A model generated the notes under the pieces. That model made no database searches. It was not told where the DNA came from and was given only the letters and a program-made list of their open reading frames with translations. A stretch of DNA of 64,000 bases from Bacillota bacterium (GTDB lineage: Bacteria > Bacillota > Negativicutes > Sporomusales > CTSoil-080). Positions 26,755 through 35,974 of the stretch are shown piece after piece. The translations under genes and the position numbers were made by a program. Position 1 is the stretch's first letter, and every line of letters starts with the position of its first letter. Where the stretch lies: assembly GCA_017889625.1 (NCBI GenBank), contig JAGGAD010000016.1, positions 1 to 64,000 of the forward strand, given 5' to 3'.

Positions 26755-27735
26755 TTATACCTCAATATTTACAATTTTCACTATAGCAAAAACACCTATC
26801 ACTTGACTTACCACCGCTACCCCAAGCAGCATTATTCCCAACGGATGAATAAAAAGCGTCGTCAAATAACCAGGATTAATCAAATACAACATTATTCCCA
26901 GAACTATCGGCAACAGGCAAATCATCATACCAGAAATCCGGCCTTGCGCCGTAAGGGTTTTTATTTCTCCTTTTATTTTGATTCGAGCCCGGATCGTCCC
27001 TGAAATATTATCCAGCACCTCCGCTAAATTACCACCCACCTGCCGTTGAATTAAAACTGCGGTTATTACCAAATCAAGATCATCACTGCTAATCCGTTTA
27101 GCAAGATTATTTAACGCCTCTTCGGTTGTTACCCCCAGACTCATCTCCTTAAGCGCCCGTGAAAATTCCTCAGAGATTGGCGGCGGCATTTCCCTAGCTA
27201 CCATTTCTACCGACTGTAAAAAACTATACCCCGTTCGAAGTGAATTAGCCATCAACGTCAACGCATCACCTAATTCTAAGTTAAAGGCTTTTACCCGTTT
27301 AGTAATTTTTATTCTGAGCCAAAAAATTGGCGCTAAATATCCACCCATTAACCCAGCCACCGCAGTAAATATTACGCCACCAGAAAGCACCAGCATGACA
27401 AGTCCACCAATTAAGGCCACGCCTGTGCAAATAGCCATAAATTCCGCCCCTCTAAGCGGTACTCCGGCCTGAATAAGCCTGTGCTCAATTGACCGCGCCA
27501 ATCCAGTCCACTCAAAAAATTTACCGGCCTGTCGAATTGCTTCTCGCCAAGCCATAATTTTATGTTGGGAATTACCAGGGCTTGGGCTACCTTGACTAAC
27601 CGCCTCAGGCAATAATTCAACATAGCGGCTAAGCCGGCTTTTAACAGCCAGTGTCGGAGCAAAAACATAACCGTAAATGCAATAGAAAGCCGCCAATATT
27701 ACAATAAATGTTGTCATCGCAATTACAAGTGGCAT
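26755..27735 (-). CDS. tadB: TadB, Flp pilus inner-membrane platform protein
   Basis: A 326-residue T2SSF-domain protein with an N-terminal membrane segment (MTTFIVILAAFYCIYGYVF), a central pair (about 105-140), the conserved FNLELGDALTLMANSLRTGY (about 155-174) and RQVGGNLAEVLDNI, and a C-terminal membrane pair. AGGAGG precedes the ATG by six bases. It lies eleven bases after tadZ and before the kinase gene. It pairs with TadC. Confidence 0.92.
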   Translation of the reverse strand: MPLVIAMTTFIVILAAFYCIYGYVFAPTLAVKSRLSRYVELLPEAVSQGSPSPGNSQHKIMAWREAIRQAGKFFEWTGLARSIEHRLIQAGVPLRGAEFMAICTGVALIGGLVMLVLSGGVIFTAVAGLMGGYLAPIFWLRIKITKRVKAFNLELGDALTLMANSLRTGYSFLQSVEMVAREMPPPISEEFSRALKEMSLGVTTEEALNNLAKRISSDDLDLVITAVLIQRQVGGNLAEVLDNISGTIRARIKIKGEIKTLTAQGRISGMMICLLPIVLGIMLYLINPGYLTTLFIHPLGIMLLGVAVVSQVIGVFAIVKIVNIEV

Positions 27736-27746
27736 GCTCTACCTCC

Positions 27747-28955
27747 TTAGCCTAACAAGCGCCAAAATTTACTCACAACTCCATGGGATTCAGCTTTGTT
27801 CTTCCAGTCATTTGCTGCAATAGTTTTAGCTAGATCGACAATTTTTTGGGCCACTTGCGTCTCGGGATTACTTATGACAAAAGGTATACCCCGATTCACT
27901 GAGGTCATTACTACTTTTCCATCATTAGGTAATACAGCAGTGAAACGTTGTCTTAGACTTTCTTCTACTTCCTGTACACCCATTCCCCCTTCAGCGTTGG
28001 ACCGGTTTAGCACAAGCTGAAGCTTTTCTGGAGAGTAATTCAGCGATTCCATAATTTCTAAGCCTAACTTAACATTCTTTATTGTTGGCAGGTCCATCGC
28101 CGATACTACTAATACAATATCCGAAGCATCTAATACCGCTAACATTGTTTCATTAAATGATGGATTAGTATCAACAACCACATATTTATAAGCCATTCGC
28201 ATAACCTTAAGCACCTTATCCAAATGCGCTGCGGTTACCAGGTCTGCCTGCTCTGGCTTAATCGGAGCCGCCAGAACCCCCATATTATCATGGTATGCCG
28301 TAATATAACTTTCAAGCAAACATTCATCAAGATTGTCAATATCCCGCACCAGATCAGCAATCGTGGTGCGGGGCAATAGGTTAAGGAATAAAGCCACATC
28401 CCCAAACTGCAAATCAGCATCTACCAACCCTACTTTAGCATCAGTCCGACTTGCTAAAGCGATCGCTAAATTTGTGGCTAAAGTTGTCTTCCCTACCCCC
28501 CCCTTAGGACTGAACACCGTAATAATTTTTCCAGGTTCAGTCTCCTTCGGATTAACCGCCAAAACTTTTTTTCGTTTTAGCTCATTTGCATGGACCTGCT
28601 TAACCGCCTGCAAAAGTTCATCCCCAGTAAACGGCTTGATTAAATAATCTTTGGCCCCAGCCACCATCGCCCGCCTTAAGTATTCCTGCTCATTTTGAAC
28701 ACTCATAATGATAATGGCACAGCCTGGCACTTCAGCTGTCAACACTTCAGTGGCGCTAATGCCATCCATCCCCGGCATATTAATATCCATAAGCACAACG
28801 TCGGGTTTAATCTGTTTGGCCATTTCTATCGCCAGTTCAGCGTTCTCAACATCACCAACAACCATAATTTCAGGTTGAAACTCAATCAGTCTTTTAATAT
28901 TGTCTCTGGTTGCAAAAATATCGTCAGCGATTAAAATTTTTATTTTTTCAACCAC
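27747..28955 (-). CDS. tadZ: TadZ/CpaE: receiver domain fused to a MinD/ParA-like ATPase
   Basis: A 402-residue protein. Residues 1-120 are a response-regulator receiver with all key residues: acidic pair in ILIADD, phospho-Asp in VVLMDINMPGMDG (about 54-66), Ser in IIIMSVQ and Lys in YLIKPF. Residues 140-380 are a deviant Walker A ATPase (VFSPKGGVGKTTLATN, about 145-160) with VGLVDADLQFGD. TadZ proteins place the pilus machine at the cell pole. Most have a degenerate receiver; here it looks able to accept phosphate. GTG start behind GGGGGAGG. Confidence 0.92.
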   Translation of the reverse strand: MVEKIKILIADDIFATRDNIKRLIEFQPEIMVVGDVENAELAIEMAKQIKPDVVLMDINMPGMDGISATEVLTAEVPGCAIIIMSVQNEQEYLRRAMVAGAKDYLIKPFTGDELLQAVKQVHANELKRKKVLAVNPKETEPGKIITVFSPKGGVGKTTLATNLAIALASRTDAKVGLVDADLQFGDVALFLNLLPRTTIADLVRDIDNLDECLLESYITAYHDNMGVLAAPIKPEQADLVTAAHLDKVLKVMRMAYKYVVVDTNPSFNETMLAVLDASDIVLVVSAMDLPTIKNVKLGLEIMESLNYSPEKLQLVLNRSNAEGGMGVQEVEESLRQRFTAVLPNDGKVVMTSVNRGIPFVISNPETQVAQKIVDLAKTIAANDWKNKAESHGVVSKFWRLLG

Positions 28956-28956
28956 G

Positions 28957-30189
28957 TTATTTTTCCTCCCCCGAATCCTCTGCCACCAATTCTTGCATTT
29001 CTTTGGTCATTGGCAGATCGTCAATTTTACTATCAACCAACGTTGGGGTGACAAGGATAATTAACTCCGTCTCGTCTCGACTAAAAGATTTGCTTTTAAA
29101 CAAGCTTCCAATTATTGGAATATCAGCTAAAAATGGTACCTTTACCTGATCTCTACTGTTATCCGCCGAAATTAGTCCGCCAATAACCATTGTTTGTCCT
29201 GAGACAAGCGTAATTGCCGTTTCAGCTTTACGGATATTAAGTGGTGGAATCTTCAATCCGGCACTAATTCCGATTTGATGATCGCTTGACCAGTCTAGGG
29301 TACTAACCTCAGCCTTAAGTTTAGTACTTATCAGATTTTCACCGGTGACTACTGGTTCGATATCTAATTTAATCCCATAATCTTTCCATTCAATCATTAT
29401 CTGACCGTTACTATTGGCAACAGGCACCGGAACTTGACCACCTACAAGAATGTTGGCTTTTTCTCCACTCAACGTAACCATGCTTGGTTTTGATAATACT
29501 TTAGCTAAACGACTTGTTACCAAAGCACTTAACTGTGCATTTAACGGCGAATACGTCCCTAAATTACCAAATACCCCTGGAACCAATGCGTTGGTCATTC
29601 CCTGCCCAAAAAGAAACGTTCCGGCAGCCGAAGTCGGATCATCCCCGCCCCACTTAATACCCAAATTATTTATTTTTTGCCGATTTATTTCAACTACTTT
29701 AGCCTCTAATTTTACCTGAATAGGGTCGGTTACGGTTAGCAAATTTACTACTTTATCACCAAACGCTGCTGCAACTTTTTCTGCCCTAGCTTTTTCATTT
29801 TGGTCTCGTACTAATCCTTGCAAAATTACATTTTTATTTACTACACTTACCTGGACATCATGGTACCCTAACATACCTTTTATTTCAGCTGACGCACCAC
29901 TATCATCCTGACTCACTTCCACCACAAAACTTTGCCTTGTTCCCCGTGACCATACATGCAAAGAAGTTTTTCCTGGCGCCTTACCAACAATTACAATTTC
30001 ATTACTGCTTGCCATAACAACATCGGCAACCTCTGGATTAGCTACCGCTAACCGCTCTACATTATCAAAACTAAGTACTAACGACTGATTAAGCGGCACC
30101 ATCAGCCATTCGTCCTCGGCCTGAACTACTGACATTGTCATTAGAAATAACCACATCAGTATAAATGAAATTTTTTTTAGCAAAACCAT
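28957..30189 (-). CDS. rcpA: RcpA/CpaC, outer-membrane secretin of the Flp pilus
   Basis: A 410-residue protein with a signal peptide (MVLLKKISFILMWLFLMTMS, cleaved near VQAED). A pilus-secretin N domain (about 30-100) and a BON-like segment lead to the secretin domain. VPVANSNGQIMIEWKDYGIK and MVIGGLISADNSRDQVKVP followed by PIIGSLFKSK are family hallmarks. It forms the channel for the pilus through an outer membrane, so it is direct evidence for a diderm envelope. It ends one base before tadZ. ATG at 30189 has GGAGAGG at seven bases. Confidence 0.93.
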   Translation of the reverse strand: MVLLKKISFILMWLFLMTMSVVQAEDEWLMVPLNQSLVLSFDNVERLAVANPEVADVVMASSNEIVIVGKAPGKTSLHVWSRGTRQSFVVEVSQDDSGASAEIKGMLGYHDVQVSVVNKNVILQGLVRDQNEKARAEKVAAAFGDKVVNLLTVTDPIQVKLEAKVVEINRQKINNLGIKWGGDDPTSAAGTFLFGQGMTNALVPGVFGNLGTYSPLNAQLSALVTSRLAKVLSKPSMVTLSGEKANILVGGQVPVPVANSNGQIMIEWKDYGIKLDIEPVVTGENLISTKLKAEVSTLDWSSDHQIGISAGLKIPPLNIRKAETAITLVSGQTMVIGGLISADNSRDQVKVPFLADIPIIGSLFKSKSFSRDETELIILVTPTLVDSKIDDLPMTKEMQELVAEDSGEEK

Positions 30190-30221
30190 TTGCACACCTC
30201 TCCTTCCGCCTACAGGTCGGC

Positions 30222-31097
30222 TTAAAGTATTGGTACGGTCTCAATTTTAGTTCCGCGAATCATTTGAATACCGCCACTAACTTGCGGGGCCGGTGCTGCT
30301 GGCGCAACCTTAGGAGCAGGTGGCGCGGGCGGAACAGCAATAGCCGGACTATCAGCTTTATAGCGACTTCCTACCAAATCCTTCGGGGTAATTGTTCCCG
30401 GCACAACAATTCCCTCACCCGGCATATATGGTCTTAGTAGCAACCGAATTTTTCCCCTTTCTTCCGCAATTGTCAGCCGAGTAGCTTCCTCTGGCGTGAC
30501 CGATAACGTCACCGTCGAAGTCTTAAGCATTTCTTTTTTCCCTTTAGCCTCATCAGCATTCACTGCCACTGCCGCCTCGGCTTCACGATCTACCGCCAAA
30601 ACCTCAACATTTTGCAAAATAATTCTACTGGCATCTTCCCCAACCGAACTCTGATCGAAGGTAACAATCAAATCAACATTATCACCGGGTTTAACAAAGC
30701 CCGCCACCCCGGTAACCTCAGTAACCGCTACCGTTACCGCTCGCATATTAGGCGGAATTATTCCGGAAAAGCCATCCCCTTTACCTTTAACGACTAATCG
30801 TTGCTCAGTAATTTGCTCCCCGGCAACAATAAGTCCACGAACAACCGTTCCGACAACAGTCCCCGCTCCATTCACCGCGCCTGGCTGAATATACTCCTCC
30901 GGCACTTCAACTTCCTGAATCATTTCTGTGGTAATTTTCGTTTTAGGCGGAATATTTACTTTGGCAACAACAACGGCTACCCCCGGTTTAACCGGATTTA
31001 CCCCAACTTTTGACAGATAATTATATACAAGTATCGCGGTAAACAAACTTAATATTAAGGCAATGATGAATAATCCTTTGACCGATAATTTACCCAC
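30222..31097 (-). CDS. rcpC: RcpC/CpaB, Flp pilus assembly protein
   Basis: About 291 residues with an N-terminal membrane anchor (LFIIALILSLFTAILVYNYL), an SAF domain (KVNIPPKTKITTEMIQEVEV, about 50-69) and the RcpC/CpaB domain with RAVTVAVTEVTGVAGFVKPG and the classical GDNVDLIVTF. The tail is rich in Ala and Pro. It works in the periplasm, probably linking secretin and platform. The GTG at 31097 is preferred because GGGAGG lies seven bases upstream. It is the first gene of the Tad operon. Confidence 0.9.
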   Translation of the reverse strand: MGKLSVKGLFIIALILSLFTAILVYNYLSKVGVNPVKPGVAVVVAKVNIPPKTKITTEMIQEVEVPEEYIQPGAVNGAGTVVGTVVRGLIVAGEQITEQRLVVKGKGDGFSGIIPPNMRAVTVAVTEVTGVAGFVKPGDNVDLIVTFDQSSVGEDASRIILQNVEVLAVDREAEAAVAVNADEAKGKKEMLKTSTVTLSVTPEEATRLTIAEERGKIRLLLRPYMPGEGIVVPGTITPKDLVGSRYKADSPAIAVPPAPPAPKVAPAAPAPQVSGGIQMIRGTKIETVPIL

Positions 31098-31245
31098 GCC
31101 ATTCCCTCCCCGCACACAATTCCGCAACAATTATTCTTTATTACTATAATACCTCACTCCAAAGCCAAGCTCATCCGACTACTGCCCCAATCTAGGATCT
31201 TCGATAGTCTCGCTTTTTTAGGACAAATTACCCACAGCATAGAAA

Positions 31246-31269
31246 AACCAGGACACACCTGTCCTGGTT
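31246..31269 (-). terminator. Terminator after corA
   Basis: Ten-base perfect arms (AACCAGGACA / TGTCCTGGTT) around four bases, followed on the minus strand by TTTTTCT, 15 bases after the corA stop. Confidence 0.88.
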
Positions 31270-31284
31270 CACTACTTTATTTCA

Positions 31285-32346
31285 TTACAACCACTTTCGT
31301 CTTCTAAACAAGGCTAACATAGTCGCACTAATTAACAGCATAACTACCCATATGGCCGGATAACCCCACTCCCAATCTAACTCCGGCATATATTTAAAAT
31401 TCATGCCATACACCCCAACAATAAAAGTCAGCGGAATGAACACTGTCGAAATAACCGTCAACACCTTCATGACCTGGTTCATACGAATGCTAATGCCGGA
31501 AAGATACATATCCAACATGCCTGACAAGATATCCCGATACGTTTCAAGTGTATCAATTACCCGGATCGTATGATCGTAAACATCGCGCACATAAAGTAAC
31601 GTAGCTTTATTCACAAGCGGCGACTCTCCACGTCCTAACGTACCCATCACTTCTCGGAGCGGCCACAAAGATTTTTTGAAATTTAACAGCCGCCGCTTTA
31701 AATTATGAATCTCCTGCATCGCATTACGACCTGGTTCAATCACCAATTTATCTTCCAAATCCTCAATAGTCTCCCCCAGCGCTTCCAGCACATCAAAATA
31801 ATTATCCACGACAGTATCCAAAAGAGCATACGCCAAATAATCAGCTCCCAGCGTCCGGATTCGAGCTTTTTCACTCCTAATCCGCTCCCGTAAAGTATTA
31901 AACAACGCTTCATCCTGTTCTTGGAAGGTAATAACATAATTTTCACCAATAATTATGCTTATTTGTTCTATTTCAGGGTTATCCCCGCCTTGGCTAACAA
32001 AAGATTTCAGCACAATATATAAGTAATGGCCATAATCCTCTAGCTTGGGACGATGATTGGTATCCAAAATATCTTCAAGAACCAGTGGGTGAATATCAAA
32101 ACAGCTCCCTATTCGTTCAATTATCTTGATATCATGCAACCCAATGATATTTATCCACGTAACAGTAGCAGTGTTTTTAAAACGAAGCAACTCTCCTACT
32201 GTTTTCGGGTTTTCTTCCCGAACTCCGCTCGCATCATAATCCATTACAGATATTGTTACTTTTTCAACCCGATTGTCACCTATATGAAGCAGCGAACCCG
32301 GAGGCAACCCAGCTTTCCTGCCCATCCCACGTGTAAATTTGGCCAT
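31285..32346 (-). CDS. corA: CorA-family magnesium/cobalt transporter
   Basis: A 353-residue protein. A long soluble N-terminal domain is followed by two C-terminal membrane segments. The first ends in the signature GMN motif (VGVYGMNFKYMPE, about 311-323); the last segment is AIWVVMLLISATMLALF with a basic tail RRRKWL. It forms a pentameric channel for Mg2+ in the inner membrane. It has its own terminator and no operon partner. Confidence 0.95.
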   Translation of the reverse strand: MAKFTRGMGRKAGLPPGSLLHIGDNRVEKVTISVMDYDASGVREENPKTVGELLRFKNTATVTWINIIGLHDIKIIERIGSCFDIHPLVLEDILDTNHRPKLEDYGHYLYIVLKSFVSQGGDNPEIEQISIIIGENYVITFQEQDEALFNTLRERIRSEKARIRTLGADYLAYALLDTVVDNYFDVLEALGETIEDLEDKLVIEPGRNAMQEIHNLKRRLLNFKKSLWPLREVMGTLGRGESPLVNKATLLYVRDVYDHTIRVIDTLETYRDILSGMLDMYLSGISIRMNQVMKVLTVISTVFIPLTFIVGVYGMNFKYMPELDWEWGYPAIWVVMLLISATMLALFRRRKWL

Positions 32347-32390
32347 TTATATCCCCAGCTTTCCAAAATCACAGCTAACAAAATGCCTAC

Positions 32391-32436
32391 TGATAATAAA
32401 AAGGACTCGGCCTTTGCCAAGTCCTTTTTATTATCA
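32391..32436. terminator. Bidirectional terminator between corA and the GIY-YIG gene
   Basis: Long arms from TGATAATAAAAAGGACT to its inverted copy, with GGC/GCC at the tip, form a stem of about 20 pairs with A-rich and T-rich flanks. It follows the GIY-YIG stop on the minus strand. Confidence 0.85.
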
Positions 32437-32438
32437 GC

Positions 32439-32699
32439 TCAAACGCTTGGCGCTTGTCGCCAAGCGTTAATCAACGCTTCTTTTTGTTTTCGACTTAACT
32501 TTTTTATTTCCCATTCCCGCCTACAAGCTTCTACTTTGCTTGAACATGCTTCATAATATACCAGTTCCACCGGCTGGCGGCCTCGGGTATATCGAGCGCC
32601 AACACCAGCATTATGAGCCTTTACTCTAGCCTCAACATCATTTGTCCAGCCAGTATAAAAGGTGCCGTCAGCGCAACGAAGTATGTAGCTAAAAGCCAA
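32439..32699 (-). CDS. GIY-YIG nuclease-like protein (YazA/YhbQ family)
   Basis: About 86 residues forming one GIY-YIG domain: YILRCADGTFYTGWTNDVEA carries the YIL...YTG version of the motif, followed by RVKAHNAGVGARYTRGR and the Glu in VELVYYEAC. These single-domain proteins may act on DNA ends; cellular role is unclear. In Bacillus this gene (yazA) sits between yabB and rsmI; here it is 17 kb away beside the cyclophilin gene, overlapping or abutting its stop. The start is uncertain: TTG at 32699 or 32708, both without a good ribosome site. A perfect hairpin (32442-32468) lies in its 3' end. Confidence 0.8.
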   Translation of the reverse strand: MAFSYILRCADGTFYTGWTNDVEARVKAHNAGVGARYTRGRQPVELVYYEACSSKVEACRREWEIKKLSRKQKEALINAWRQAPSV

Positions 32700-32700
32700 T

Positions 32701-33174
32701 CTATTCAACAGTTTCAATGGTAATTTTATTAATAATAACGTCTTTTTCCGGCCGATCGTTCCAACTGGTCTCAACGCCACCAATAGCTTCCACAACTTCC
32801 ATACCCTCAATAACCTTGCCAAATACCGAATGACGGTTGTCTAGCCACGGCGTCGGTACTAAAGTAATAAAAAACTGTGACCCTCCGGTATTAGGGCCAG
32901 CATTGGCCATAGATAGAATTCCTGGTACATCATGTTTAAGCTCAGGATGAAACTCATCAGGAATATTGTAGCCAGGACCGCCAGTACCATTGCCAAGCGG
33001 ACATCCGCCTTGAATCATAAAATCAGCAATAACCCGGTGAAAAACTATCCCATCATAAAAATCTTTCTCCACCAAGTCAATAAAGTTCTTCGTTGTAATT
33101 GGCGTCTTATCCTCAAATAATTCAAGTTTAAACTCACCCATACTAGTCTCAAATTTAGCAATTCGATTCGTCAT
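32701..33174 (-). CDS. Cyclophilin-type peptidyl-prolyl cis-trans isomerase
   Basis: A 157-residue cytoplasmic cyclophilin. Active-site motifs are [13 protein letters not shown] (about 45-57), [20 protein letters not shown] (about 98-117) and the catalytic Arg in FHRV. It catalyses proline isomerisation in folding. No signal peptide. A GGGGGGATAA region before the ATG acts as ribosome site. Length is that of the minimal bacterial PpiB group. Confidence 0.94.
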   Translation of the reverse strand: MTNRIAKFETSMGEFKLELFEDKTPITTKNFIDLVEKDFYDGIVFHRVIADFMIQGGCPLGNGTGGPGYNIPDEFHPELKHDVPGILSMANAGPNTGGSQFFITLVPTPWLDNRHSVFGKVIEGMEVVEAIGGVETSWNDRPEKDVIINKITIETVE

Positions 33175-33242
33175 ACTTATCCCCCCGGTAAAATCAATCT
33201 AATCTATATGTTTGCACTCAACACCATTTTTCCCTATCATGG

Positions 33243-33758
33243 TTAATTTGCCACTGCTACATAACGAATCTCCCAGGAAAGAGTACCCGGTTGCGGAGAA
33301 TCGCGAAAAATCTTGTGTTCATGCATACTATAGCCAATAATACTAATCTCTTTCGCCCGGCGCGCGGGTGAAAAACGCAGTGTTTTAGTACCTGGAGACA
33401 CCATATCCACACCACCATCTTCCCAAACAATTTTGATTGCTGATTTTTTGGCATTTTCACCTTCGGCCTCGAAATTTACAATCTCAATTTCCTGGGCAAG
33501 CTGGTCAACAAACGTTTGTGGTATTGTTTTCTTGCCGCTAAATACTACTTTTTTCCCGCTTAGCGTCATGCGCGGCGGCAAAACCTTAATATTTACTGTA
33601 TCGGACGGAATATTCCAAATCGCTACTGTCCCTTCCGGAATAGCTACCGCCTGTACGGTTGGCGATTCTGCCAACCCCGGCCAAACATTGAAACCCGTGG
33701 TAAAACAAACCAGCGCGACTATAATGCGGCTGGCAAATATTATCCACCACTCGGGCAT
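33243..33758 (-). CDS. Exported protein of unknown function
   Basis: A 171-residue protein with an N-terminal hydrophobic segment (WIIFASRIIVALVCFTTGF) that may be a signal peptide or anchor, ending before GLAES. The rest is beta-rich with paired KK turns (LSGKKVVFSGKKTIPQTF) and no cysteine in the mature part. I do not recognise the family. A ribosome site GGGGGAA precedes the ATG. It has no clear operon partner; the trp operon end lies 110 bases further along the plus axis. Confidence 0.6.
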   Translation of the reverse strand: MPEWWIIFASRIIVALVCFTTGFNVWPGLAESPTVQAVAIPEGTVAIWNIPSDTVNIKVLPPRMTLSGKKVVFSGKKTIPQTFVDQLAQEIEIVNFEAEGENAKKSAIKIVWEDGGVDMVSPGTKTLRFSPARRAKEISIIGYSMHEHKIFRDSPQPGTLSWEIRYVAVAN

Positions 33759-33870
33759 AATATTCCCCCTTTGTTACATTGTAAAATATGCCCCACTCAA
33801 ACGCAAGCACCAGTATTAAAAATCGCCATTCCTCTTTTTTACTTTTAGTATTCAGTCCTTGGAAAATATT

Positions 33871-33900
33871 AAACCCCAAGCACTATCAGCTTGGGGTCTT
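33871..33900 (-). terminator. Terminator of the trp operon
   Basis: ACCCCAAGC and GCTTGGGGT pair around seven bases; on the minus strand the stem is followed by TTTAATATTTT. It lies about 25 bases after the trpG stop. Confidence 0.75.
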
Positions 33901-33925
33901 TCTGTTACCTATTATATATATACAA

Positions 33926-34498
33926 TTATGGATTATTTGCCACCAGGAAATTCTCCAGCACTTTTATGCCTCCAGGAGTAAGGATTGACTCTGGGTGAAA
34001 CTGCACACCTTCAACACGGTACTCTTTATGCTTTAAGCCCATTATCAGCCCATCCTCCGTAGTTGAAGTAATTATCAAACATTCCGGTAATGTAGCCTTT
34101 TCAACAATGAGCGAATGATAGCGGCCTGCCAAAAATGGCTGCGAAAGGCCTTTATAAATATTGCTGCCGTCATGATGTATTTTTGATACTTTACCATGAA
34201 TAGGCTGTGGTGCCCGTACTACTCGCCCGCCAAAAACCTCCCCAATTACCTGATGACCTAGGCATATTCCTAAGATAGGGATTTTACCGGCAAAACATTT
34301 AACTGCTGCCCGACTAATTCCTGAGTCATCAGGCGTACCCGGACCAGGAGAAATGATAATAGCCGAATAGCCACCAGACTCAATTTCTTCCAAGCTAATC
34401 TTATCATTTCTTACCACCCTGGCAGAATAACCAAGGTCGGCAATGTATTGATAAACATTATACGTAAAGGAATCATAATTATCGATTAATAATATCAT
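33926..34498 (-). CDS. trpG: Anthranilate synthase component II, glutamine amidotransferase
   Basis: A 190-residue class I amidotransferase. The N-terminus ILLIDNYDSFTYN, the nucleophile Cys in GICLGHQVIGEVFGG (about 77-91) and the His-Glu pair in VQFHPESILTPGG (about 168-180) are all present. It supplies ammonia from glutamine to TrpE. It may also serve 4-aminobenzoate synthesis, as in Bacillus; no pabB is in the window. It is the last gene of the trp operon, five bases after trpE. Confidence 0.95.
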   Translation of the reverse strand: MILLIDNYDSFTYNVYQYIADLGYSARVVRNDKISLEEIESGGYSAIIISPGPGTPDDSGISRAAVKCFAGKIPILGICLGHQVIGEVFGGRVVRAPQPIHGKVSKIHHDGSNIYKGLSQPFLAGRYHSLIVEKATLPECLIITSTTEDGLIMGLKHKEYRVEGVQFHPESILTPGGIKVLENFLVANNP

Positions 34499-34503
34499 GG
34501 CCG

Positions 34504-35973
34504 TTACTCCCCTCCCAGCACGCCGAACATCGCCCCAGCTTTATGCAGTATTTCCTGAAACTCAGTCTCAGGCACCGAGTCCGCCACAATTCCGCCACCA
34601 GATTGGATTACAACCTCATCCCCGTCTATTGCCATCGTACGAATGGTAATGCACGTATCCATATTCCCCCGAAAATCGAAATAGCCTACAGCGCCACCAT
34701 AAGCGCCTCGCGGCACATTTTCAAGCTCATTGATAATTTCAACCGCCCGGATTTTAGGAGCACCGCTAAGAGTTCCGGCCGGAAAACAAGCTGCTAATAC
34801 TTCAGTGGCTTGATACTTAGGATCAACCTTTCCGGTTACTTCAGATACAATATGCATAACATGGGAATAGTTTTCTACTTGCATCAACCGGCTGACGGTT
34901 ACGGTTCCTGGCTGGCTTACTCTGCCAATGTCATTTCGGCCTAAATCTACCAGCATGGAATGTTCCGCTACCTCTTTGGCATCGGCTAAAAGTTCGGCCG
35001 CAAGACGTGCATCTTCTTCTGGCGTTTTACCCCGCGGCCTAGTACCGGCAATAGGACAAGTAACGACTTCGCCGTCCTGAAGCTTAACCAAACGTTCCGG
35101 CGATGCCCCTACTAAACGCCGTTGCCCAAAATTAATATAAAACATATACGGTGATGGATTAATTCGCCTGAGTCGCCGATATAGTTCAAACGGCGGCCTG
35201 GTCAATTTACAGCTAAAGGGATGCGATGGCACTACCTGAAAAGCATCCCCGGCCCGGATATACTCTTTGGCTTTTTCTACATAACTAATATAACGCGTTT
35301 TTATAGCTGAATCTTGAGCCAGCTGGCTGCCGCAGGATCCTTCTGGCATATCACCATTTTGCACCGCCGGCATTTCTTGCTTTACCTTTTCAACCAGCTT
35401 AGCAATACATGCCGCCGCCTGATCATATACCGCTCCAGCCCCAGCTATATCCGACACCCGCGCCAAATATATCAGCTTTGCCGAATGAGTCAGATGGTCC
35501 ATTGCCACAATAGTTTGACACAGCATATATTCGCCAATAATAGCTTTTTCATCAAGTACCATCCCACGGATCCGTTCCCATGTTCCAATAGCCTCAAAAG
35601 TCAGATAGCCCACTGCACCGCCGCTAAATGGCGGTAACTGGCGCAGCTCAGGGAAATGAAACCCATCAATGATTTTCTGAAGCGCCTTGAGAGGCTCTCC
35701 TGCTATCATATCTAGCTGGCCATCGCTATACACTTCAAGTGCCTTAGCCCTGGCAGTAATAGTCATAAACGGATCCGCCCCAATAAAGGAATACCGCCCG
35801 ATAGTCTTACTGGTTTCAGCACTCTCCAGCATAAAACCGGGAGCATCGCCGACAAGCTTGTAGTAAAGAGAAACCGGCGTCTCAAGATCAGCCGCTAAAT
35901 CAATATATACCGGAATAATATTAAAATTTTTTGCCAATCGGCAAAACTCTTCCTTGTCGGGATATAGTTTCAT
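34504..35973 (-). CDS. trpE: Anthranilate synthase component I
   Basis: A 489-residue chorismate-binding enzyme. The N-terminal part has MLESAETSKTIGRYSFIGAD, the region of tryptophan feedback inhibition (LLES motif in relatives). The catalytic C-terminal half has FQVVPSHPFSC, SPYMFYINFG, CPIAGTRPRGKTPEED and HSMLVDLGRNDIGRV. It makes anthranilate from chorismate with TrpG. It lies after trpA rather than at the head of the operon, which is unusual. Confidence 0.96.
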   Translation of the reverse strand: MKLYPDKEEFCRLAKNFNIIPVYIDLAADLETPVSLYYKLVGDAPGFMLESAETSKTIGRYSFIGADPFMTITARAKALEVYSDGQLDMIAGEPLKALQKIIDGFHFPELRQLPPFSGGAVGYLTFEAIGTWERIRGMVLDEKAIIGEYMLCQTIVAMDHLTHSAKLIYLARVSDIAGAGAVYDQAAACIAKLVEKVKQEMPAVQNGDMPEGSCGSQLAQDSAIKTRYISYVEKAKEYIRAGDAFQVVPSHPFSCKLTRPPFELYRRLRRINPSPYMFYINFGQRRLVGASPERLVKLQDGEVVTCPIAGTRPRGKTPEEDARLAAELLADAKEVAEHSMLVDLGRNDIGRVSQPGTVTVSRLMQVENYSHVMHIVSEVTGKVDPKYQATEVLAACFPAGTLSGAPKIRAVEIINELENVPRGAYGGAVGYFDFRGNMDTCITIRTMAIDGDEVVIQSGGGIVADSVPETEFQEILHKAGAMFGVLGGE

Positions 35974-35974
35974 T

